A stretch of DNA of 64,000 nt from Rhodosporidiobolus odoratus (lineage: Eukaryota > Basidiomycota > Microbotryomycetes > Sporidiobolales > Sporidiobolaceae), in assembly GCA_034387635.1 (NCBI GenBank), contig JAOANU010000004.1:434001-498000 (forward strand), given 5' to 3'. The translations under genes were made by a program, and so were the position numbers. Under the pieces are notes generated by a model. The model had not been told where the DNA came from. It saw only the letters and a program-made list of their open reading frames with translations, and made no database searches. Of this stretch, positions 53,001 through 61,835 are shown in pieces. Within the stretch, counting starts at the first letter, position 1. Each line of letters begins with the position of its first letter.

Positions 53001-54623
53001 AGTCGCGTTACTACCTGTGGATGCTATGGGAGAGGCCTTCTGGCTTCCGTAGAAAAAGAGGGGGTCGCTCAACACGTCGCCAAGGATCTTCGGACTCGGT
53101 AGGGCATCATGCGCCAGGCGTGGTGTCCCAGTACCACCGTAGCCGCCGACGTTATACGAGTCAGACGGCTTTCGCTGCGACGATCCTCGGCCTGCACTAG
53201 CCGTAGTCGAGGCAGTACCGTGCGTGGCGCCAGGACTGACGCTTGCCATGGCGGCAGCAGCCGCAGATGCGAAACCGCTAAGGGAGGAAAAGCGATCGAG
53301 GTCTTGCTCGAGAGAGGAGAAGTCGTAGTCAACAACGGGATGAGGAGGTGGCGGGGAGGCGGCAGGCGGAACACCGTTCGACAGTGTAGGATAGACATTG
53401 GGAATAATGAAGGTCGAAGTGAGAGGGGATTGCGCTGCACTGAGATGTCCGCCGGGAGCCGTCGATGCTGGCCCGACCCGGCTGGGAGGGAGAGGAGGAA
53501 GAGGACGCTGATGCGTCGCAAGGGTGGGAGAGGCGACAGGAGAGGCGGTGGAGGGAAAGCCGTACGTCTCGTGAGAGTGATGGGGGAGAAGGGCGGGAGA
53601 AGCGAGAGGCGAGCTGTGTTGGGCGGGCTGCGTCCGACTGCGGGAGTGAGCCGCCACGGATAGCCCATGCGCTGCCTTGAGATATGAGCTACTCCGCTTC
53701 GCTACAGGCGCAGAAGGACCGGTGTGACTGCGGCTGTGCGCGCCCGTCGATGAGGACGTGCTCGGAGCCGCCATCTGGTGGGGAAGCTCGAAGACCGTGC
53801 CGCTACTTCCGCCTGAGCCCGCTGCTGCCGCGAGCCTCGCTTGCGCCTCGAGACTAGCATGCAGGGCATGAAGGCTCGGATCCACACCCTGATGTGAGGG
53901 CGCAGGTTGGCCGAGATGGTTGAGAGCGGGTGGTGGGGGAAAAGCGGAAGACGAGGGCGGGTAGGCGGACGGAAAGCTTGGAAGACCGGCGGGAGGGGGA
54001 AGAGACGGAGGGGCGCCGGGATAAGGGGTCGCGCCCTTAGCGATGGTCATCCATTCCTGCGGAAGCTGGGTGGGGAAAGGGATGGAGGAGCCTGCAGCGG
54101 CGTAAGGCGGGGGGATCGAGGTCGGGAACGGTAGAGAAGGGTAGCCCGCCGGCGTCGTTGTCCCACTGTGCGGCGCAGACAGCACGTTTCCGACCCCGCT
54201 TCCCGCAGGCATACCCATCCCATTCTGCGCCAACGCAGCTGCATGCGTGTAGTAGGCTGCGAGGGCCTGCTGGTGGGCATACCAGTTTGAAGCTAGTTGC
54301 TCGAGACCTTCTGGCAGGGGTTGACCTGGGCCATTGGGGTCCATGAACGGAGGGGGAAAGGCGGAAAAGTGCGAGTTTGAAGGCGAGGTTGCGAGGGAGG
54401 TACCGGCAGTTTCGGGGAGGTGGGCAATCGAGTACGAGTCTGACGCTACTCCCGGCGAGTCAGCGTCTCCGGAGCTGGCAGTTGAAGCGCCTGGAGTCGG
54501 CGCCGAGTGAGGGAAGGGAGAAGGCTGCTTGGTCGAGGGTTGTGGAGGCGAGTGGGCGTCGAGTGGGTCGGCGAGGTAGTGCTGCCAGCTGTGATCGTCG
54601 TCTGCAGTGGTATGACACTGCAT
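50037..54623 (-). CDS. AreA/Nit2/Gat1-type GATA transcription factor (nitrogen regulation)
   Basis: Roughly 1,450 residues, mostly disordered. The N-terminus [20 protein letters not shown] is followed by Ser/Pro/Ala-rich sequence, then the fungal GATA N-terminal domain: [20 protein letters not shown] with [20 protein letters not shown]. Next is a duplicated MDWRA...SRSRSRAPD element. A single GATA zinc finger near the C-terminus reads [33 protein letters not shown] (C-x2-C-x17-C-x2-C), with a basic arm [10 protein letters not shown]. An intron splits the finger after CLNCQTT. This combination defines the AreA-like global activators of nitrogen-source genes. The protein ends RAQQQQQD, without the conserved AreA C-terminus that binds NmrA. 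Three or four exons. The gene has a long upstream gap. Confidence 0.88.
52183..52285 (-). repeat. Duplicated [14 protein letters not shown] element in the GATA factor
   Basis: Two adjacent units of about 17 residues: [17 protein letters not shown] and [16 protein letters not shown]. AreA-type factors carry a similar element, to my recollection. Confidence 0.8.
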
Positions 54624-56344
54624 GAAGCGGTTTCAACCCGAAGCTGAGTTTGACCTGAGTCGGGAGAAAGAGGAGGCGAGCGCTGGCTGCGGGGAGAACA
54701 AGGCAGTCAAGCTGAACGGAGTCAGCTGGGTCAGGCGGTAGCTGAGAGCACTACTGACATTTATAGTACGTGAGTGTTGCTTTTCTTAGCAGGATCCGTG
54801 AAGAAAGTGGCGGTCCCGGCTGAGCCAGTCGAAAGTGTCGAGGCTCTCTCTCCGCGCTTGGCTACAGTTCCCTCGCTAGGGTAGCGATCGCTACTGCTAC
54901 ACCACTCCTACAGCACCCTTTTCCGAGACGTCGCTCTCCCTCTCCGACCTTGCATCGCCTCCTACCCGCTCCCTCCGACCCCGGTGTACTCTTTCCATCC
55001 GGACCATCTTTTTCCCCATCTCCTTGACTCGCTTAGATCGACTTCCGTCCTGTGTTGAGCCCCCTGCTTCTCTGTTTCTTGCTCCAAGCTCAGCCTTGAT
55101 TTTTGCGCAGGCCTGGCTTGCCTTTTCTCGTTTGTTGCCGACCGTTTCTCACGCTGGTGTCTCGAGCATCCCCCCCCGCCCCTGACGATCAAGTCTAGCG
55201 CGGAGAATTGGCGGAGAAGACGCCGGCGAGCGGACAGGGACAGAAGCGATCAGCGGAAGGCGGCACCGACCTTATACTGACGCGGCTCTGCTGCTGCACA
55301 GTACTGTCGGCGCCTTCCCTGCACTTGGCTCGTTGCATAAACAGACAAGGTCAAAGGTAACCAGAGCCAATCAATCATGGGTCAATTGGGTTGTCTCGCC
55401 CTGCCGGACGTGTACGGTGCTCCACCTTTTTCTCCGCATCCTTCTTCCGGACGTGTTCCCCTTCCCGCTTTGATTCTTTTCCTGCTGTTGCGCTGTCGTT
55501 GTACGATCAGTTTCACCGAGAGCCGGGGCGTCAGTCGCGCATGCCCATCTTGGTTGCCTTGAACGTTAAGCTGAACGTCGAGGTGCAAACCGGATGTCGC
55601 AAGTGAAGGCCATCACTTGCTGACTCCCATTTCGCCTGCATCAGTCCTCTCTCTCTCGCTCTCCCTGAAGCCTGTCAGCAACATATCGTAGTTCTTCTGC
55701 ACCTGATTTGTCAAGTTAACGCACCAGGCGACAGAAAAAAAATGCCATCGGCAGACGATGTCGAGATCTCGAGAGGATAATGGAGCACCTCTCGCATAGC
55801 CACCAAGGCAGGGAACCTACAATAGAGGAAGCGATATTTGGGCGTGTACACCTACGAACAAGACGTGTCAGCATAGGGTCTCCTTGTCCGTCAAGAGGAA
55901 AGGAAAAGCTGGATTGAGAAGGTCAGCCGGCCGTTCAGGAAGAGCACGCGAGCGCATCGCTTGTAGAAATCGTCACTGGCCATAAGGCGGATTAGAGTGT
56001 CCTAATCCACATGCAAGAACCGAGGCAACCGCCCTCCGTTGTCGCTGACGAAAGAAGCCGTTTCTGCTTTTCACGTTCTGCCAGACCGAGTTCAAGCGGC
56101 GTCTGCGATGCAAGCGGTAATGGCACAGATCACATCGAGGTAGGCACAAAGGAAGGGGAGAAAATGGAACAGAGGAAGGGAGACTACGGCACGGACAACA
56201 GCAAAAAGCGAGGTTTAGGGAAGGGAGAAAAGCTACAAATGGACGGCACAGCGAAGGGAAAAGAAGGGAGGAACAGAATTCTTACAAGCAAGAAGCAGAT
56301 TCCTTCTCACCGCCGGTACCAGACTGACCAATTTTATGGCCCAT
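54624..56344. promoter_or_regulatory. 1.7 kb region upstream of the GATA factor
   Basis: Contains the GATA-factor promoter/leader (minus) and the 3' flank of the PARP-UBC gene. Features: a TTTATAG-type TATA motif near 54759, a run of nine C near 55171-55180, A-run near 55734. Several short open frames on both strands might be upstream ORFs; none has a recognisable product. Confidence 0.4.
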
Positions 56345-59300
56345 CTAGGACCTAGTGAGATTTTCGAGTTCCGCTGGAACGGTCCAGCCGTGCGTCGCGG
56401 CCGCACGCTTGAAGCCGGCGATAGCTTCGTCCATCTGTATTGCAGACGGATCCAATCGAAGTCAGTCTTTGGTTGGAAGATCGGAAGGAAAGAGAAGGCA
56501 AGGAAGGCAAGGACAGCAAAGCTACGCTATCGCGGTTTGCCCTGACCGAAAGACGGGTAGAGAAGACATGAGGCAAGACGTAAAGCAAGACGCACCGCAT
56601 ACGGAATACCCCAGTTGCGCGAGTCTAACCTTGCTGGCCTCGGTTCGAGGTTCGACATGGCGACCCTGATCTGGAGCAGAATCGCCTCGGTGCTGTAGAT
56701 GGACGACCAGCCGTCGTTGGTGAGAAGGTCTGAGGGCAGGAGTGACGACGGCGAAGGCACAGAAAGCGGCATGCGAGTTGTGTCAGCGTGAAGGAACGCC
56801 GTAAGAAGAAGAAGAGAGGGAAAACGGCCAAAAGGGAGCACAGCGTACCCATACAGATGGATCCGCCGCCGGTGACATGACCACCGCCGCCATGGATGAA
56901 CGGCAAGAACCTCGGGTGGACGACGCGGAAGAAGGGCGGCGAAAAGGGGTATCTGCAGATCCTCCTCAATCAGCACCCTAGGAGGAACCGATCACAGGCA
57001 AGGCAGGAAGTAGACAGCGACTCACGAGTCTCCGAAACGGATCTCCATGAGAACACTCTTGACGCCTTTGTCAATCATGTCCTTCACGAGGGGGATTTCC
57101 TGGTCGAAGCTCTCTCTCGGAAGTTCGACGACCCAGTTAAACAGGTTACCGTCACTTCTTTCCTGCACATCCGCCTGCTGGTCAGTCCCGACGGACGACT
57201 GGAAGGGGACAGGGCGACCAGGTCACGCACCGGATCAAAGTAGAACCCAGACTCAGTCGGACCTTTCTCCCCCTGCGTCTTCATCATCGCCTTGACCTCC
57301 TTCTGCAGCGTCGCCAGCGCGGCCCTATTCGGGTTTGTCGGTGGCGGGAGTAACCTGACGAGCTTGAGACGCTCTTCATCGCACGGCACGAATCTGTCGA
57401 CCTTTTCGGGTGGCGGGGCTGGCGCGTCGTCATTGGCTTTGCCCTTGCCCTTGCTGTTACCGCCGAGAACTGCGCCAGAGAGGGCGCGCTTGATCTTGGA
57501 AAGCTTGCTACCACCGTTTCCGCCGCCGGCCGCAGACGAGGAAGGAGTGTTGAGAACGATCGTCGGCTCCCTAATGATCTCGTTGTCGCTGTCATGGAGG
57601 TCCTCGACCTGGTCGGTGAGTGCCAACTCGAGCTTTTTGAGTTTGTCGGCGATGTCGGGGATTTCAACTGCGGCACGATTGAGGGTGAGAGGGTAGGTTG
57701 GGTCGAGCTTGACGGTTTTGACGGAATGGGCGGGAGTAACAGCGGAAGACTGTTCGGCTTCGGCAGCGTTATGGTTGTAGGTCGTGCCACGTTGAACAAT
57801 GAGGTAGCGACATCTGAAGAACCCGAGTCAGACCGCGCTGCGGGAGAAAGTAAGGAACGGCTCACTGAATCCAATCGAGCTTATCGCAAACGAAGTACGG
57901 GCTTGTGGAGCTGTTCCATCGAGGGAGTAAGCAATGCAACTCAGAAAGAGGAAAGGTGAATGGAGGCGCACACAAACTCCTTGGGCGAGTTTGCGATTTC
58001 GCAGACAGCAGCAAGCTTGGCAACACCGAACTCCGCGTTCTGAGCCGACCAGACAAGGTTAGCATCTCCGCATGTGACCGCGAAGCTCGTGGGGGCGTTA
58101 GCGAGGCGAGAATGGGAGGTCTTGCGTACCTTCCAGGTGTTCGATGCCGGCTGCGAGTAATGCCCGAGCGAAGTCTCCCCCTCACGAGCGAAGTAGACGC
58201 CGTGACCATACGCACGTCCGTTCGCTGTTGTCTTGAAGTGAAGACCTTGACGCAGACTGCAGGTTGAAAGGGTCAGCCATAGCGAATTTGAGAAGGTCAC
58301 CAGCGAGACGAGGGAAGTCGGAAGCGACAAGAACATACATGCTGTGCCAGTTTTTGACTGCGCTGCGTAGAGAGGGCCGAGAGAAAGCGTTGGGTCATGC
58401 AAGATGGGACCGAAGAAGGGAAGAAAGACTTATCATGCCAGGCGAACAGTGTCGGATAGCTCAGAGCGTTATTGTTCTTCGTCTGCGCAGCCTTGACACT
58501 CTGCGCCAAAAGGTGCTCCTTCGCCGGGCTACCGACGATGAGCTTGAACTGCCTGTGATCCTTCGAAATGCCCTGGATGAGCTCGTCTTCGTCTTCGATC
58601 TGGACGAGGTGCGAGGTGTTGGACGCTACGATCCAGCGTAGGAGACGCCAGGCAGAGGTGGAGATGATGCCGCCGCGCAATTCCACCAGCTTGCGGGTGC
58701 GATTCAGCATGCGTTCGTCTTCGGTGATGTCCTCCCCGGTGAGCCAGACCTTCATTTCGCTCTGCGGAAAGAGACGAGTCAGCACGGTTCTGGTAGCGTG
58801 GACGGTCACAAAAACGCACGATGGGCGGAAGCTCGAGAATGAGCGCCGCCACTCCCGCACACTTGGTCGCATCATTCGAAATCTCGTCGAACTCGACCGT
58901 CTCGTCTCCAGGCTGCCACGAACCGTCGTGCTTATCCTTCGGGACCTTCAGCTCGAGACCGTCCGGGAGAAGCTCGTCCTTGAGCGTGTACTCCTTTGCT
59001 GCAATGTAGCATAGCTGAACGAGAAGATCGACTGAGGCGGTATTGGTGATGATCTCGTGCTACAGGAAGAGCAAATCAGATGTTATGGTTGATCGTGCGG
59101 AACGGGGTTGCGCGCACCTCGAGCGACGGACCGAGACCAAGGGCGATGAGCTGGAAAAGACACAGCGGTGTGTCACAGACGAACGGTTTCTGCGAGACGC
59201 ATGCAGTCAAGTGGGGGAAGTGTGAACAAATGGACGTAGGTAGGTAGGGGAGATATGAGAGAGAGCGCATGGTGAAAGCCTGAGAAGGTCAAACAGCAAA

Positions 59301-61279
59301 GAAAGTACGCACAAGGGCAGAAAGGTTCTCGTCCGAACGCCTCCAGCAATTCAAACAGAAGCGTGGACACATGATGAAACGTCGGACGAGGTACGAGAAG
59401 GCGAGGAGAGGGAAGTTGGACGAGGTCTTGGTATTCGACATGGGGTCTGTCGGGAGCTGTTAAGCGAGACGGATTAGTCGACACAGTAGAGGCTAGAGCG
59501 TAAGAGCAAGGAAGCTAGTCAGTCCAGATTAACGCACTGTATGAGCGTGTGCTTCAGCCGTGTCCTTCTCCTCCTTATCCGCCAGCTTCGCCTTCTTCCT
59601 GTCCACCTCCATCCCGTTCCTCTCGACACCAAAGCAGTGCTGTTCAGCGGCGGCCCACCCGCAGCGGACGTTGCAACGACGAGTGAAGAGGATCTCCTGG
59701 AACTTGTTGTTGAGAAGGGCGTCGAGCGGCGCAGAGAGCGAAATCGCCTCGAATTCGCCCTCTATGGGTAGGACGGAAAATGACCAAACGCAGTCAGTCA
59801 AGGTAAGGAACAAAGGCCGATCATGAACAAGTGGAAAGCATCTAATACGAGTATGAGAAGCTAGACGAACTGGTGTAGGTGTTCGAGCTATGCGACCTGA
59901 AAGCCGCTGCCACCGCCGTCTTATTCGGCTTGTACTTCCGCGAAATCCCCACTTTGAACCTCACCTGCCCACTCGTCATATTGTCCTGATCGACAGGGTA
60001 CTTGCTTCCGAAGTTCATGAGGAGGACGAGGTAGACAACTTCGCCAGTGATGAGCTGCGCGTCCCAGGCCTGAAGGGCGCGAGCGGGAACGCCGAGAGAA
60101 TTGACCTTTTTCGAGACGGAGACGACAAGGTCGAGCTCTGAGACGCGGGTAAAGCCTGGACGGTAGCCGGCGGCGATGAGGTCCTTGAAGTCGCTATTCG
60201 CCCGTGACATCGCGCAGAGAATCAGTTTACACAGTGCCTGAAGGAGGAAAAGAAAGTTCGGGAGTCGAAGCAAGCGTACCTCCTCAAAGCTTTCATCATC
60301 TCGCTATCTTTCGAGATACTCTGGCTAAGCCCGTACAGGTCGTCATCATCATCGTAACGATCTTCGTCCGTGTCCTGGGTATGCCCTTCGTTGTCGGCGT
60401 AGGGGTAAGGCTCGTCGCGGACGATTCGGTGAAGGAGGAACTCGACGATGCCGTTCAGAGAGCGGTCGGCATGCGCGGGAAGACTGCGCGTTCGGGGATC
60501 AGAAGAGTTCCAGTTGAATCAGCGCTGGCGCGGGGAGTAGCTTAGGCAGAGGTAGAGGTCAGAAAGTCAGTAAGGCACCTTGCGACCTCCTCCATGACCT
60601 CTTCGACTTCCGGCCCAATGTCCTCATTCTCCGAGAAGCACATGACCTCGTGCCCGGATGGGTATCCGCTCAGCTCGGGGAACATGAGCGCGATCCTGAG
60701 CCCACGAGGGAAGCTCTTGTGCTTGAGAGAAAAACGGATCATGTCGTCTCCCTCGTCGCGCTTGAAGTCTGTGTTTGGCACAGTGCAAGAGTCATCAGCA
60801 GACCTTCGGCATGGGAGTACTGTGGGGGAGAGGGTGGGCGCACTCTTGACCAGGTCATCGCCGGTTCCCCCATACCTCTTCGCAACCTCGTCGAGATCAA
60901 GCGCGAACTGCTTCCTCGCCGTAAGCTTCCCTTTGGGTCTGCTCACCGGTTCTGGCGGAGGATGAATATTCATGTCGTCGTCCGTGTCGTCCGAAAGCAC
61001 CAAAGTTTCCACTTCTCCTCCCCCACCACCCTGTTGATCCTCATCCACCTCCATCGGGTTTCCCTCTTGAGGGATTTCAAACATGTCAGGATCGATCTCT
61101 TCATTGTCGCCATAGTCTTCGTACTCAAACTCGTCGTCCGATTGAGGTTGAGGAGGGTTGGAGCTGGGAGTAGAGTTGCGACGGGTCTGAGAGCGGGTGC
61201 TCCCTCCAGTTGAAGCGGACGGAGTGTCGTCTGACATCTTCTGCCTCTTTGTAGCTGGTTGAGACGAGCTAGATGGCAT
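56345..61279 (-). CDS. RWD-like / PARP catalytic / UBE2Q-like E2 fusion protein
   Basis: Roughly 1,250 residues in about 15 exons. The start MPSSSSQPATKRQKMSDDTP leads into an acidic N-terminus. An RWD-like block follows (MIRFSLKHKSFPRGLRIALM, FPELSGYPSGHEVMCFSENE), as at the N-terminus of UBE2Q. The central region includes VSVSKKVNSLGVPARALQAW and GIISTSAWRLLRWIVASNTS. The ADP-ribosyltransferase domain reads YPTLFAWHGSAVKNWHSILR, GLHFKTTANGRAYGHGVYFA: the nicotinamide-site His and the Tyr are present. The third residue of the triad is not obvious, so mono-ADP-ribosylation or no activity is possible. After linkers comes an E2 fold: SYPFSPPFFRVVHPRF, GGGSICMDLLTNDGWSS with the active-site Cys, ILLQIRVAMSNLEPRPARL and FKRAAATHGWTVPAELENL. 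The fusion is a known fungal PARP type. An AT-AC intron interrupts the PARP His motif. Confidence 0.85.
58367..58433 (-). other. AT-AC intron (67 nt) inside the PARP His motif
   Basis: On the minus strand the exon ends TTCGCCTGGCATG and the intron starts ATAAGTC. It ends CTCTCTAC, and the next exon starts GCAGCGCAGTC. This join yields F-A-W-H-G-S-A-V-K-N-W-H-S, the PARP consensus. AT-AG alternatives drop the conserved G-S or break the frame. Confidence 0.75.
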
Positions 61280-61835
61280 CCCTTGACTTTAACTGAATTC
61301 GACGATGTCAGTTGAGAGCGCAAGACAACGGCTCGGAAGCGAGAGAGAGGAGACACAGCAACCCGGTGGTAGTATGAGCTGGAAAGGGCGGTAAGCGGTC
61401 TATGAGAACCACTGATAGCTTGTCGCACTCCTCCGCGCTGTACACCGAGCGGTAGACGTTTCCCTTTCTTTTCTTTTCTCTCTCTCTCCTGCGAGACGCG
61501 ACGTTGACATCTCGAGCTAGTGCAAACGGGCCTATCCGGCCACTGTGTTGGCTCGCAAGGAGTCAAAGAGCTCGGCGGGCAGTCCGCATGTTAGCGCTGA
61601 TCCAGATACTTACGGCACACAGCAGGAAAGGGGGAGAATGAAAGAGAAGGGAAAATGCCCTTGCCAGCGTCGTCTTCGCTCACGGGGAAGTGTCTCATGT
61701 AGCTGCGCAGTAGAAAAAAGCGAGCGCGTCGGGAGAAAGATCCGGTAAAGAACAGCTGATGGTTGGATACCCTTCGCACGCAGAAAACCAGGGGGTTAGA
61801 TTGCCATTTTGCACCGTTCGTCCTCGTCTCTTGCC
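61280..61835. other. Intergenic: PARP-UBC promoter and GH63 3' flank
   Basis: 556 bp between two minus-strand genes. CT/TTCT-rich tract near 61460-61490. Nothing else recognised. Confidence 0.4.

Noticed and set aside
55377..55606. Short plus-strand frames upstream of the GATA factor
   Set aside because: Too short, no homology recognised, frame overlaps in both directions; kept only as possible upstream ORFs.
58361..58433. Conventional GT-AG alternatives for the PARP intron
   Set aside because: No GT occurs at the exon end, and the downstream CGCAG acceptors give a wrong frame or lose the Gly-Ser of WHGS.
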